A stretch of DNA of 64,000 nucleotides from Eopsaltria australis (lineage: Eukaryota > Chordata > Aves > Passeriformes > Petroicidae), in contig JAVTVJ010000794.1 of the NCBI GenBank assembly GCA_034509425.1, forward strand, positions 186,001-250,000. The letters run 5' to 3'. Below, one piece after another: positions 36,101-51,100 of this stretch. Positions within the stretch are counted from its first letter, which is position 1. Each line of letters starts with the position of its first letter. Below the pieces are notes generated by a model. It made no database searches and was not told where the DNA came from. It was given only the letters and a program-made list of their open reading frames with translations. The position numbers and the translations under genes were made by a program.

Positions 36101-39100
36101 AAACTGATTTATGTCTTATTATATTTTGGCAATAAGTAAAATCCAGCATAGTTGAGCACTTTATACTGTGGAGACTTCTTAAGTTAGGAAGGAAAAGCCT
36201 ACCTTTTCGGTTTTCCTGTCAGTAATACATCCCATCTTCCCTCCCCTCCTGTTATTTGCTTCTCTCCACCATATGTGTCTGACAGGTGACTTTAGGTAAG
36301 CACTAATTGTCTCTTCAGTAATCATGGCCATCTTTAGTATTTGCCATAAAAGGCTGATTGTCTACTTATGCCTTGAGTGTACTCAGTATAAAAGAACAAC
36401 TGTGTTTTGGTATAAGGTTTTCTAATGCAGCTGCAAAATCTGGATGTTGCTGCTATGTAAATGAAGCAAGGGCATACAGGTGATAGCTCCCTGTTAGGTG
36501 TGCATCTACCGATAGCCTGGGGTAGTACACTGCAGAACTTGCTGGCTGTGCTGAAGGTGTGATACAGTAGAGCTGGTATGGTCATATTTCATTTGAAGAA
36601 GTAGCAGTTCCAGTTTTCAGACAAAAAGGCTTCTCAGAACTCTTGATTTCAAATGTGTTGCTTAGAGAACACTGAGAAGATAGGAATTTCTGTAACTTGG
36701 AGGAAGATGTGTTCATGAAATGATGGAACAGGAAAAATTCACAATTTTTGCCAAGACAGGATTTGTGTTTTAACTGCTGTGTCTTAATAGAATGATCATA
36801 TTTTCAAATTGTAAAATGCTGATCCTGTGTTTAAAATAAAAATTGCCACATCAGCAACTGGCTCAAACATCCCCTTTCAAGTAAGTTAGCTTATATAATC
36901 TCTGAAATAGCTGGGTTTTTTGGTTTGTTTTTAAATCCCTCCTTCATAGTTGAACTCTGCTGATTTTAAGAAAAGGTCTTTAAGGTGAACCTGCAGGAAT
37001 CATTCAGTCTTTCGTGACGTGTTCTCTGTGTGTATGAAGTTCCTTGTCTGACTTTATGATCACATTTAAGTAAGAGTGCGACACAGGTCTATTCTTTGAA
37101 ATAGTTTATAATCTTGCAAGCACACAGTGATGGTTTTCCCTCCAAGGTGTCAGGAATTGAAAGAGGATTTGTTTCATAATGTGATCAGAGCAGTCACGCA
37201 GCAGCTTTTTGCCAGATCTCTAGTGCCTGTAGGCAGCTGGTGAGTGTATTCCAACTTCTTTAGCTGATGCCTGACTAGAACAGTGGACACAGCAGTAGGA
37301 AAGAATCTGACCACTGTTAGCTAACACTGGCATAATTGCTGTGCCATTCTTTAGTAAATGCCATTCTTTAAATGGCATTTTTTGTTACAGAGAGGCAGTC
37401 TTTTTAGGGAGTGATAATTTCTCTTTCCTAGAATAAATAATATATTTAGACAAATGGACAGGAGGTTGGTACATGCATAATCCTTTTATCAGGTCTAAAA
37501 ATAAACGTATGTTACATGCTGGTTAGCATCAGCAACAGAAGTTTTGTCATCTTTATTTGATACATCATATCAGAGGCATCTGTAGAAACTTGAGCACTGC
37601 AGCACAACTGTTGATGTAATTAGTGACACGGTTCTGTTAGTAGAAACCATCTATGGTGATTTCAGAACTGACAGTATTATTTTAAATACACATTTCATGG
37701 TTTAATGTAAGGGGTACTTCTGCTCTGAGATACATCACTTGAAGTGAAAACCTAGATGTGTATTTATGATGCACTCAGAGATGTAATCTAGAATGACTGG
37801 ATGAGTGGCCATAGGAAACAAAACATTAGGCTGTATGATTTATCCTGAATTTGTTTGACATGTATTCGTTCTGGTACTTTCATAGTATAAACATATGCTG
37901 AAGGCTTTTCTGTCACAGCTCTGTTCTTTCCTGAGGTGAAATAATCATGCAGTGAGTAGGATTCTAGCATTTCTAAGGTAATCTCATAAAGCTGTCTCAC
38001 TTATAGCAAATGGGGTTACAATGTTCTTACATCTTGTACATGTGAAGGAGTTTTAAATTCAAACTGCCTCTTACTAAATCTGTTATCAGTGCATCAATGG
38101 ATGTGGGATCTGAATTCCTGACAGTACCTTTAAAATGGAAAGAGAAATGTGTATATTATAGTATTGTCATTTAAAATCTAGTACACTTAGCTTGATCTAG
38201 AAAAGCATTGGAACTGAATTTCAGCATTTGCATATATGAACAAATCATCAGTTAATTTTTTAAACAGCCAGTGATTTTTTTAGTTAGGCATGACAAGGAA
38301 ATATCTCTGCTAATACAGAAAAGAAAAAAAATTAGTTGCAAGAAGATATAATTTGGTTTAGGTGAAGTGATTCTTGAGCTTAAAAAAGGTACAGAGTTGC
38401 ATGTTCCCTAGTGTCAGCCTTTTTGAGCTTCTAAAATGTCTGATAGAATATGTGGAACTTGAACAGTCATACAGTTTCATGAAAAACATGTCTTGAAACA
38501 TCCTTATTTTCCTGTTAACATTTTAGTTGTTATTTAAAATGCTGATCATAACTGAATTTACTCATAGGCCTTGTTGAAATGACAGTACTTGTTTAGTAAA
38601 TCCCTTACATTTCATATATACATTATTTTAAAAGAATGAGAGGTACAAAACCATTGCAAATTGTTGCCCATTGTCTTTTATTATACTTTCAGGTTAGATT
38701 TCACTTGCCATTTTATTCCTTGTCATGCATTGTTTGTGGATGGCTTCAGGCATCTAGTACAATTTTTAGCAGACCTTGCTATTTTTCTGTCTTTGCCTTT
38801 TTTACATTTCTTGTAAGTCCAGACCTCTTCGAGTCTCTGGGAAATTTTGTTTTGCAAAACACCAAAATTGCACAGGTTTTCTCTTTAGTAATTCACAAAA
38901 GTTTCATTTTCAAAAATCCCTTAAGCACTTAATTAGGTTACATTGTTGGAGGTGAGTGTATTGTCATAAGCATTTCAGGAATCAAGGAGGTACGATAATC
39001 GATGTACTTGTTAACACCTTCAAAGTGCTCTGAAATATTTGTGAGATCTATCTTGGTTTTATAAAAAGCCTATTTATGTTGCTGTACTGCTGTATTCTGT

Positions 39101-42100
39101 CCAGCTGTCTGTTGCTTCTGTTTTCCACTCCTTTAGTTGCACACACATTGTAATTTTCTACTTCATAACTCCCGGATTTCCCTTGTATCCTTTTTGAAGG
39201 GCTGTCAGACACCTGTTCCTTTGATAGTAGTGCTACTTGGATGAAAGGTTATGCACTGCAGTTGGGCAGTTTGGTGTTTCAGAGGTGCTGGATCTCTCTC
39301 ATCTGATTTCAGGGATTTGATATATCAGGATGGCCTTCTGTGCTGACATTTAAGTGACAGACAATTTCTCAGACTTGCCCTTGCTTGGAGAGAGGCTGTG
39401 TGTTGAGCTCCTCTAGATCTTCTTTGGACGCTGTTTAAGTGTTTTGTGTGTTCTTTGAATAACTTGTTGTTTTAATCCATATCAATTAAATGTTTGCTCT
39501 TTTATGATAACAAAACATATCTCCTGGGTAGAATGCAGTAACAGCCAATGATGATCAGGCCAAAGATGTATTTACTTAGTCCAGTGCCCCTTTTTGACAA
39601 AGGACAGTAGTAGACACTCTTAAAAAATGAGTAAAGAAGGTAATGGTGTTCCCTGCAATGCTTTCTCAGCTTCTTTTCTTCTTAGGTTAAACAAAATGCC
39701 TGTACATAACACATGGTAAAAAAACCTTAACTTTCCACGATCCCAGATTGGTGGGGGTTGTAAGGAACCTGTGGAGGTCATCTCTTCCAAGACCATGGCT
39801 CAATCAGGGTCATCTACAGCAGGGTGCCCAGGACTGCATCCAGGGGAGAGTTCACAACTTCTCTCAAGCTACCTGCAAATTACATTAATTTTATAATGAG
39901 ACATAATTCAAGAATTTGCAGATTACCTATTTTTGAACAAAATTCCCAAGATACCAATGTAATCAGTAGGTCTTAACACTTGCAAATAAGGCTTTTTTCA
40001 TTGTTAAAATAACAGATTGCTTTAAGTTAAGTAACTATTACTTTAAAGTTAAGATAATGGAAGCCAAATTGTGAACTACAGGAAACATCTAAATTTTTCA
40101 CCTGGACTTTTCATTCAAATGTCATTTATAATATCCTAGCTATAGTAAGTATCTATATGGTACAAATACTTTTACATGTTCAGCATAATAAATATGTTTA
40201 GGATTTTATGAAACATGTAATTTAAATTCAGTACAAGTTGTGCAGTTCATCAAAGCATCTCCCCATACGAAATACTGCATCATGATTTATCCAATGTGTT
40301 CTTATATGCTGCAATTAATATTTTTTTCAAGTGGAAAACATTCTTGTATCTCTTTCAGGGTTCAGCTGATCCCTTAAACAGTGCGTTCCACCTGACATAC
40401 AACATGGTATTGAACTTACTACGAGTAGAGGAAATTAACCCTGAATACATGTTAGAAAAATCCTTCTATCAGTTTCAACATTACAGAACTATTCCAGAAA
40501 TAGTGGAAAGTAAGTATTGCTGCATGTTCTCATGTGAGTAGGTATGAAACATGGTGAGGTCGGGTAGTTAGACTTTATTATGCTCATATGAGTTTTTACC
40601 TCTGCAGTTTTTGACTTCCCTGCCAACAGTTGCCACTGCACCATTTGTTGCCGTGTTATAATTCCAGTAATTTCCTCTTGTTCTTAGGACATATACTGGT
40701 ATGGGCCATCAGTTTATGAAGAGGGCTTTCCCCTGTGAGTCAGACAAGAACGGATGTCACATTGCTAAACTACAGGGTGGGAAGAAGGAAAAACAATTTT
40801 AAAATTCCCGTGGCTCATTTCAGATGCAGGGAAGAAAAATCTTAGGGAAGAAAAATCTTCCACCTTTTAATATCTCAGTACAATCTGTAAAAAGAACTTA
40901 AGCACATTGCATTTAGAGTAGTGTAGGTAAGAAATGTTTAATTATAATACAAAGAAAATTTCAGAGAGATCTGGGATGTTACTTGCACTCCACCAAGTAA
41001 CAGCATTTTGAGCCATGATCCTTGAATAGTGAGTTTTCATGAGCCAAGGTCAGTTTCTGGATATTTTAGCCAGTGTTTGAGAGTGAGGCCTCTCTCAAAA
41101 CTTAATCCAGGAGAATTTTAAGAACGTGAGAAGTAATTATGGTTAATGAGCAGTTCATCTGTTCATTTGTTAACTGAATGTTAAGAGACAAAGTGTGTAT
41201 GTGCATGTAGCTTTGATAGCCACGTAGAGGGAGGGTTTCAGTTACCTTTCCGTTAGTTTGCAGGTGCAGTAGTAGTTAAATATAATACTTACTTCCTTCC
41301 TTTATTTCCCAGTTCCAGTTGGCATGCCTAGATCTTTATTCTGTCATTCCAGCATTGCTGTTTAAATAGAAAAATGGAGCTGAAGAACATTTTTCATAGT
41401 TCTTGGACAGTTTCAGTTTAAGCACATTACTGGGCATTAGAATTTCATAATCACTTCAGCTACAATCAAAAACACAAAGGAGAGAATTGGCTACTTAGAC
41501 TAAGGAAGAAAGTATGCCATGAGTATGAATGGATGGCTTATTTCTTTTAAAAATTGGCAGGTAGAAATAAGGAGCAGTTCCCTGAGTTGTTTCTCCAGTG
41601 CCAGTGAAGGCGGATTTCCAGGCTGCTTATGAGCATTCAACAATAGCATGCCAGAGGATGAGTTGGTAGAGAGGAAAAAGACACTTTTATAATCTATTCT
41701 GTGTTTATGTTTGGTGGTGATAATAACAAAATGAGAGACTGAATCATACTGCTCAGAATAAAAACTGATTTGCCTAAATAAGGTGTAAAAATACTGGAGG
41801 AAGGAAATACTGATTTTCAACTGATAGATCAGAGCCTAAAACAAGTTAGGAAGAACATCTTCTAACAACTCCCCTCTTGTTGAAACTCATCTTTTTAGAA
41901 GATGTCTTTGAGCAATCTTATTTTTGTAGAAGGAGATAAAAAGCAGTGGTAGGCATTGAATACCTTCCTACAAAATCATTGTAAGTTTTAATGTGACTTC
42001 TATGCAAATGTAAATTCCTGGATAATTGGGTGTTGAGCCTTTTCCACTTTCTCAAGCTTGTTTATTTTAAGAAAATAATACTAGTATTTAATTCTCTATA

Positions 42101-45100
42101 AATAAAATTCAGTGGGCAAATTTACAGATTTCTAGCTTTCCAGAGAACAGGTTATTGTAAGTAGAAAATTAATACTAAAAGTGGTCACAAAATATTAGTC
42201 ATAGAGATCTGAAAGTGAAACACTGATTTCTCAATCTGTGTGAAGCTATTAATTTCCATGAGATTTTACTTTCATTATAGGAGTCAATAATTTGGAAGCA
42301 CAGTATAACAAGATTGTAATTCCCAATGAAGAAAATGTGGTGATATACTACAGAATCCGCCAGCAGCTTGCAAAACTGGGTAAAGATATTGAAGAGTATA
42401 TTCACAAACCAAAGTACTGCTTGCCCTTCCTACAGCCAGGAAGACTGGTAAAGGTAGTTTGATATTTCTTTTGTTTTGTTTTTCATTCCTACCTGTTTGT
42501 GAAATTTGCAAGGATCATTTGTCTGCCAGATTGCCATCTTGAAAAATGACATGCATCACACTAAGCACCAATTTTGACTTGTGTTTCTTTGCTAAGCATT
42601 CAGTAATGCATTAAAAGAAATACTGTTTTCATTATGAATAGTAGTCCATGACTGCTATTGTAAATTCCAAAAATACAAGAAGTTGTGCCTCCTAGGATGT
42701 TATTACATGTGTTAAGGCATCTTGTAATATTTCCAGGTGAAGAATGAAGGTGATGACTACGGATGGGGAGTGGTTGTTAATTTCTCTAAGAAATCAAATG
42801 TTAAGGTAAAGTACAAATTCTCTCCATTACCAAAGTATATACCTGACTGGTTTTTCTGAAAATAAGATAAAACTTGTATTTCTTTATAATTCTCAAAGGC
42901 AAAAAAATTTTCTTTTACCCCAAATTTACAAAAAGCTCTGAACTTTCTGAAGTGAAAGTGTAAAGATATAAAGCTATAAAGGATGGAGAAAACTCGAAGT
43001 CTTGTGTTCAGTTTTTAACTTATAACGTAATTGTGGAGGAAATGTTTGCTTTTACATAGAACTGAAAATGTTCCAAACTAAGTTGTTTCTGAGAGATTGC
43101 CAGTGCTAATTTAAGCTATTCATGAGAAAGATACTGTGTTATTTTCTCTCTAAGCCCTAAGTGAAGGCTGAGAACAGAAGACTGACATTTAGCTCTATGA
43201 GGAAGGTTATCCTAAACTAGCAGATTTTGCCTTGAGTTCTAAATTAGTGTATGAGACATGGAATTGCTTATCCTCTGAGACGTTGCCATAGAGTTGGAAA
43301 ATTAAAATACAAAGAGAGCAAAACAATAGAAATGGATCTGAGGACACTTGGAAGAAAAGACAGAGGGCAATGATGCAATAGAAGCCAGACTTTCAGAAAT
43401 GCATTTTCATAGTTGGTCTCTGCATAACCCTTACGATGATGTGTTGGTCTCCGTTTCAGAAATATTCTGACCAGCTATTCTGGTCTGCAAATGAAAACCT
43501 AAGTTAAAAACAAGTTTTTCTGTAGTAGCATTTTTGCTATAATTTTATTAGGAGAGCATTGGCTTTATTTGTTACGTCTCTATGTGAAGTTCTGGTGGCG
43601 CCTGTTCACTGTGGCACCTTTTGGTGCTTTTCTAATATATATTCATTAAAGAGGAAATGAGAAAAATGTGTGCATGCAGAACTTAATAAAAGGGATTTTG
43701 TTTTGGTTTTCCATCTTCCCTTTGAAAGTAATATTTTTTTCTTTTTGAAGTTGAAAAACTGGGCCATTACTGTTGCTTAAATCTTTGCTTGCAGATTGCT
43801 TTTCTCCTAGAGACACACAAGTAATAGACCAGATTGCCCCCTAGTCCTAGCTTTCTATGTAAAATTGCAAACTTCTGTGTCATTTGGAGGCATTTCTTCT
43901 ATCTGTGTCATATTTTATTCACATATATATTTCCCTTCCCTATCTGGCCTGTCTCACTGTTGTATAAACCTTTGGGTTTGAATGTTAGCTTTGAAATTAT
44001 GGTCTGTTTTGCAAGAGATGGATGTGGCTCCAGCAGCACTTTTTTCATTAAGACATTCTAGCAGCTGGGTTGAATTTTTTCTTTTGAGTGTGTGGAAAGA
44101 ATGACAATAGGTGCTGGAAATTAAGGAACAAACTTAAAGCTATGTAACTTTTAAAGTCAGTATGAAAAGACTAGTTTCTATGAGCACAGGCAAAACAAAT
44201 TACTTGAAGAAGTTGTTGTGTATCCATTTTAGTGTCTATTCAATGCATTTTTGTGCTGAGACACAGATGCCATTCCCCATTACTATTTAATGTATACAAG
44301 TATACTTTGTTAGTACTGGAAAGATATTACTGGAAAGATACCTTTAAACCTTCGTCCACTTATAAGCTGAACAGTTCTTTGGGTTTGCTTTTAGGAATTA
44401 CATTGAATTCAGACCATGTTACTAGTTTAGTTGCAAACTTTTCTTTGCTATATCATAGTTTTTAATTAAGTACTTTTTCTAATGACAAATCTATGTAATT
44501 AATAATGAATATAGGGTTATAGTGTGTCTGTATTTCACATAATACTCTTCGTTTGTTGCACTGTGAAAGCAAATGCATGAGTCATATCAGTTATGTTTAT
44601 TATTAATTATGTGTAGGTGCTTTTTCATCATAGTTTCACAATTCAGTGTTCCACAAAATTGTCCATACAAATAGCACTTTCCTGTCTACTGTTGTTCAGA
44701 ATAGAATTTATCTCAAGCAGGGATGTTTGCTCTCATAATTTTCTAGACATCTCCAATTCTAGTATTTTTTGTAGCACACTTGTGCAGCGATGAGTTTAGT
44801 TTCTACTTTATTCAAGTCACCATTATGCTTTCCCTGGCTTTGGCTGGATACTGATCTGGTACATGTGGGTATTTTAAAATTTTAATTCAGAGAATCTCCT
44901 ACATTGCTGTGAGAGCTTTCTGCAAATGTAGGATACAATTCAGAGGAGCAATTTCTTCTTCAGCAAGTAATCGGCATTTCTTGAAGAAATTATTTAGCTT
45001 GTACAACAGGATGACCCTGTTTTTCTCTTTAGTTTACTATGGAAGTTTCTCATAGCACTTCTGAGAATCCCTTAAAAATGCTAGTTGGTATGCAGTGAAA

Positions 45101-48100
45101 TAAAATGGTATGTTGTAGATGTAGGTTTATAACAAAGAATATTGCCCAGTAAAAATGAACTGAATTAAGATGGGATTTTGAAAAGAATGTTTTCTTTTTC
45201 TCTTATATTTGGAAGCAGAAAACTTGCACATGATATTTTAAAAGATGATGTCTGCCTTTTGTGTTAAGCCTAACTTAGTTCTGTTCAAAGTCCTAAAAAT
45301 ATTTGTTTATAGTAGGAGTGTATTTCCGCAACCCTAGTGCGTATTGATCCAGTCAAATAACTAATGCCAGCCTTTTTTAAAGTGGTGTGCAAAGAAGGTT
45401 ATGGCCTTGTGATCAGTAGTCTTTATTCACCACATCTACATGTTTGTGTTCTTTAAATGAATGTCAGATGTTATGAGTGCACTTTGGGGTGTATAAAGAT
45501 GCAGCCTGCAAGACACAGCTTCCTGCTTGCTGCAGATAAAAGCTGTTACGCTTGAAAGATTCTTCTGTGGTCTTTGTTGTGCATGAAAACTTGAACCTGC
45601 AAACCTGCAAATGACAGAGATCCCCTAAATTTTGGGTTGTTGTTTTTTGGGTTTTTTTTAATGCAAAGCTCAGTACTGCTAGCATGATGCAAATATGCAT
45701 TGCAGTTTTAAAACATGCTGGCTTACTTTTAACAAGCTGCATCTAGAAGAAAATGCAGGTGCACCTGAAGCTTCAAGCAGACTTTAGGCTACTCTGACAA
45801 GGGAGGATGGGGGAGGGTAATTTTTTCAAGTGTGTTTTTCTGTGGCAGGAATCTTCCAATCAATTCACCACAGAGTGTGGGTTTTCAAAATGTGCTGCAA
45901 CACTGAGCTGATACTCTGTAAAGAGACATAGCTAATTTCATACCTTTAATGTTGGAAAAATAATGCATTTTTGATTTATTCCTGCTTGTATTTTAAAATA
46001 ACTACTACAGACCTGCTCTTCTTCTGTACCCTCAACAGCCAAATTCTGGTGAATTGGACCCATTGTATGTAGTTGAAGTGCTCTTGCACTGCAGCAAAGA
46101 CAGTTTGAAAAATTCTGCTACTGAGTCTGCAAAGCCAGCCAGACCTGATGAGAAAGGAGAGATGCAGGTTTGTTACATATGTTTATTCTCAGTAGTTCCT
46201 TATAAACTTTCCCGAGTCTTCATTTCCAAACCTTTTGCAAACTATAATAAAAGAGGGACTTGATGCATTTAAGGAAGAGAAAGAATCGGTACACCTAACT
46301 CTGCCTACCTGATAAACTAAAGTAATACATTTTTAGTAGTACTGTCAAACAGTACTGCTTGACTTTTTTTTAGCAGTATCTTGTGTCTGGGAACAGTATT
46401 CCTTTTTTATTTCTTAAAGTTATTAAGGCTGGAAAAGACTTGCAAGATCCTTGAGTCCAACTTTTGAACACCAGCTTGTCACCTAAATCATAGCACAGAG
46501 TGCCACATCCAGTTGTTTCTTGAACCCTTCCAGGGATGATAACTCCACCACCTCTCTGGACAGCTTCACAAAACTCTCTCATTCTAAAATTAAATTGTAA
46601 TTTTTTTAGTGAAAATATTTGCATTATTTTAGATTTTCAATTTGAGACCCTGTGTCAAGACAAACAGTTACAATTTTCAGAGCAGAGGCAGTTTAATTTG
46701 TCTGCAGGTTTTTTCTCAGAAACTCCATTTAAACCTTGGAGTTTATTGCAGTATGGATTCTTCGTGGTGTCATGATGGTTTTGATACTTAGGAAGATGTA
46801 TTTTCTGGCTTGACGTTCTCTGCTGGTAGCATTCTTAATTAAGTATATGACAGTAATTTGTCTGGTTTGGATCAGAAGAGGTATTCCAGCAGGTAAGACA
46901 CAAGGTAAAAGCTGTTTTGTTTTCAGTTGTGGTCTTTCTCCAGATGTAACTGCATTCAGAATTTTGGACAATTACTTTTCTTCTTTATGAATACTTCAAG
47001 TCATGAGCTGCATTTTCCTGCTTTCTGATATTCCTTTACTCACTGCTGTGTCCTTGAGCGCTAAGTTCTCCCTTGAAAAAGCTTTGCTATGGACGAGTAA
47101 TAAGGGGTATGTTTTTTGCTGATTTATGAGTTACTGCACTCTGTTTGATAGGTTGTTCCTGTTCTGGTGCATCTTGTCTCAGCCATCAGCAGTGTCCGAC
47201 TTTACATACCGAAAGACCTGAGGCCTATTGATAACAGGCAAAGTGTGTTAAAATCTGTACAGGTAAGTTCCACTAGGCTGTGTAAGTACTCTGCTCTGAT
47301 TAGTGAGGTACTCTTGAACACAAGGCAACTTGTTCTAAAGAATTTTGTGTAAAGTTTCTGTCACATCTTCAGCCTTATTCTTTAAAGGGGTTGGATGCCA
47401 CAATGTATGTCAATTGTTTCTCCTTGTCAAGTAATTTTAAACTGATTTTGAAAACAGCTGAAACATCACATAACTTACATTACAGCCTGCTGTGTCTCCA
47501 TAGTTATGCCAGCTTATTTGTAAAATGTAGTTTATTTTGCTCTTGCTAATCTTAAAAAAAAATCTTTTCATCATTTTAGGAAGTACAGAAACGTTTTCCT
47601 GATGGAGTACCCTTATTAGACCCTATTGATGACATGGGCATCAAGGACCAAGGGTTGAAAAAAGTAATCCAAAAAATAGAGGCATTTGAGCATAGGATGT
47701 ATTCACATCCTCTGCACAATGATCCAAACTTGGAAACCATATACAAACTTTGTGAAAAAAAAGCGCAGGTAAAGATACAAACCAAATTACTTTGTATTTA
47801 TTTAGCTGGAGAGAGGGGAGGGAGGTTGTGTTCTTACTTGCTTTTCTTTTTCTTTGCAAAGCCCAAATCAACGCTTTTAAGTACAGTAAAATTATTGAAT
47901 TTCACCCACAAAATGGCTGAATTGGTAGTATGCCCTTCATTCATACAGATGCAAACTATGTCTGGAAAAAAAAACTCTTCAGAGGAAGTTTTTGGGAATT
48001 AGAAGGTTACAGGGTCTTTTTCACTGAACAGACATAGCACAATGCAGTGTAGTAGGAAAAGTCTTCATAGTTAATTTTAATTGATAATTTTTAATATACT

Positions 48101-51100
48101 TATGCAACCCTAAGTTGAATTGCTGGGGCTTATTAGCTTGTGGAGTGTACCAGAGAAATCATTGTGCTGCTGTTTCCTGAGCTGACTCTCAGCTTGGAAG
48201 CAGTGAACTTAGATATTTTGTATAGAGGTGTACCCTCTTAGACTGAAGTTGGTTGTGCATAAACCCAGCTCTCATGTTTCTGTGCTGCTTGAGAAAACAG
48301 GTTCTCCAGGAGCTGCTTCACAGAAGTGAAGTAGTGTTGGTGTGGGCAGCACAAAGTTGCATGTGGTATGACCTGATGGACCAAGCAGCTTTCTGCAAGG
48401 GTGTCTGCTGTAAGGATGTGACTCTGATGAACTGCAAGCTGCTGGACAAGTTCTAATAGCAGAAAATAATGTCTTTGGCTTACATTTCATTGAATAATTG
48501 GTTAGCTGAGACTTAGTATAGGTCTCAGAAGATCAGCACTCATTTCTCAACAGAAGATCACTTCTTTGTCTTTTTAGTGTGGGCTGATTTGGTTTGTTTC
48601 CCACTGTGGGTAAATAGCTTAACTTCCCAAGCTTACGAGAGGTTTCAGTGGATATTATTCATAGCTGATATTAATAATATTAATATTATAAATTTGTTTT
48701 AAACCTTCCTCTTAGAAGACACAGGCAAGTCAGCTAGTCAAGTAGTATGTTCATATACCATTGTTCTGAGGCCTTTCTGTAAATTAAACAATGTCTTAAA
48801 AACAGTTGTATCTGTTAAACCAGCAAGGTGTAATTCCTCTCCTTCTGGCCCCCCAGATTGCTATGGATATTAAAGTAGCAAAGCGAGAATTGAAGAAAGC
48901 CAGAACTGTCCTGCAAATGGATGAACTCAAGTGCCGCAAGCGTGTTTTGAGGAGACTGGGGTTTGCCACATCTTCCGATGTTATTGAGATGAAAGGACGG
49001 GTTGCTTGTGAAATCAGCAGGTAACTGGCTTCTGTGCATACTGTTCATTGTCATGCATACACACTTTACTGTCCTTGCTAAAATTCGTACATTATGTTTA
49101 TATTTGAAAGTTTTGAGATCATTAGACAAAGGGTTCTTCAGAGACTGTGTTCTGTGTAATAAATGTAATATACTGATTCAAGCAGTATATGCAAAGGTAG
49201 CAACTTCAGGACAAAATACAATAGATTTTAAAAGTAAAATCTAGATGCAAAAATGCAAAAACAATGGCTATTTTTGTGCCTGACATAGGTAATAGCATGT
49301 GTTTTCATTTAATGTTGTACATTGCATGAGAGGAAGGTCTTGATTTCTATGGTTGACATTGAACCAGGGCTGTTGGTCGCTCACAAATGAGTGTCACAAT
49401 GATTGTCAGCAGGGACCAAGTCACTGACAGGTTTGGAATAGAGCAAAATTGTTTCCATAGGAATCTGTGAAGTGGTGCATTTTACTGATAAATTTATCAG
49501 GTACATATGTATTGAAATAGGTGAAAAAATCATGAATCAGACTTTAATATCTTACAGTGTAACTGAGATTTTTATAGGATTTTGTATTTTAAAAGTCAGT
49601 GATTACTGTACTCCTTGTCTTACAGGTAAGTGTGAAAGCTGCTATGGATATTTGTTTGATACCTAATTGGCCTGCAAAATTTGACAGCAAGTGGGGAAGC
49701 TGAATCAGAATTTTATCTACTTCCTGACTATCTGGAACTGTTTGAGTTAAACATCTCTTTTTTTAAAAGAATCCTACTTTGTTTTTCCCCATCCTATGCA
49801 TTTTTTTGATAAACTCTAAAGATAGAGGTTTGGTCTTACCAAAAATTTGGTGATTTATCCAAATAAGTATGTTTGGATTTTTTATCTGCATCATGCACTT
49901 ACTTTTGTAATTCATGATTAAGTCTTTATTCTTCAAGTAAATTGAAGCAAGTTCATTCCTTTCTTCAGTATTTTGGAAATATCCAGTTGCGTCTTTTCTG
50001 AGTAGCAGCAGTAGTACTAGTTTTAGTCGTTTTCTTTAGTTGCCTAAGTCCCTGGTTCTTTCTGTCTGATAAAAACTGACTAAATCAACTATTCATACTA
50101 ACTCATCTGTCAGGAGGGTTTTATTGTGGTCCAATAAGGGCATTTAGTTTCTTCAAAATACTGTCACAGTCCCTTATTAATTAGCATTCCCCTTAAAAAG
50201 CTAATATATTTTTTGTGTGTGTATGTATTTGGTGTCTTTGACAGTAAAATTAAGATGCTGGTTTTTTATCCATATCCAGTTGCTTCACAAAACAGATTAA
50301 TAGTTCCTCATTTAAAAATTACATATCAGTAAGTCTTTCCCCTAAGCATTCTCCTCTTTTATTTTAGTGCTGATGAACTACTCCTGACAGAAATGATGTT
50401 CAATGGTCTCTTCAATGACTTGTCTGCAGAACAGGCAACTGCACTACTCAGCTGTTTTGTGTTTCAAGAGAATGTGAGTTATGTCTTCAATTCAAGAATT
50501 CTAGACATTCCTGTCTTCTAACAATACTGGTTTTAATTCAATTGCAGAAATTTGTCATAACAGTATGAGCCATTGCACATTTTTGTGTCCTCCTAAGGTG
50601 TTTGACGTGAGCTCCCACTGAACTTGGTGAAAGCATTTCAGCTTCAGTGCTGAAGTCTCTTTCCTCATGAGTGACATGCCAAAGGTTGTGCTAAATTGCA
50701 GTCTTCCTCTGCAATGAAGCAGTATCAGTAGATTCTCAGCATATGTGCTGCTATTAATACACACACCCCTCCATATAATTTAAAATGTAGAATGATTATC
50801 TCAAGAAGACACTTAACAATAATTGCACCCTACACCCTGGGGTGAGGGTGTCTTTAATTCTCAGACATGTCTGTGTTATGTTACATGGTCAGTACCCTTG
50901 ACCATTGATCGAAATGGCAGTACCACATGGAATTGATACCAAAAAGGCTGATAAAATCAGACCATATGTTTTTAAAAGCAAAACCATGGGCATTTAATAC
51001 CAGATGTTATTGTTTTCCCACCTGCAAGCTGTATACAAGGTTAGTATCACCCCAGAAAATTAGTAAAAATAAACTTCCATATGAAATATTTTTGCAAATA

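Larger units (their letters stand above)
28684..40358 (+). other. MTREX: MTREX intron 15, 11.7 kb
   Basis: The largest intron, more than a quarter of the gene. It is AT-rich with stops in all frames. It holds two CR1 fragments (31942-32530 and 39735-39860), two GC-richer unassigned patches (about 31190-31335 and 34080-34250) and a short hairpin (37356-37380). I found no coding exon or structural RNA in it. Confidence 0.85.

Noticed and set aside
39548..39610. ATGATGATC resembling a C box of a C/D snoRNA in MTREX intron 15
   Set aside because: No CTGA D box at the right distance and no terminal stem.
48253..48456. 67-codon ORF in GC-richer sequence between MTREX exons 21 and 22
   Set aside because: No family resemblance, no matching splice sites, and the neighbouring exons join without it.
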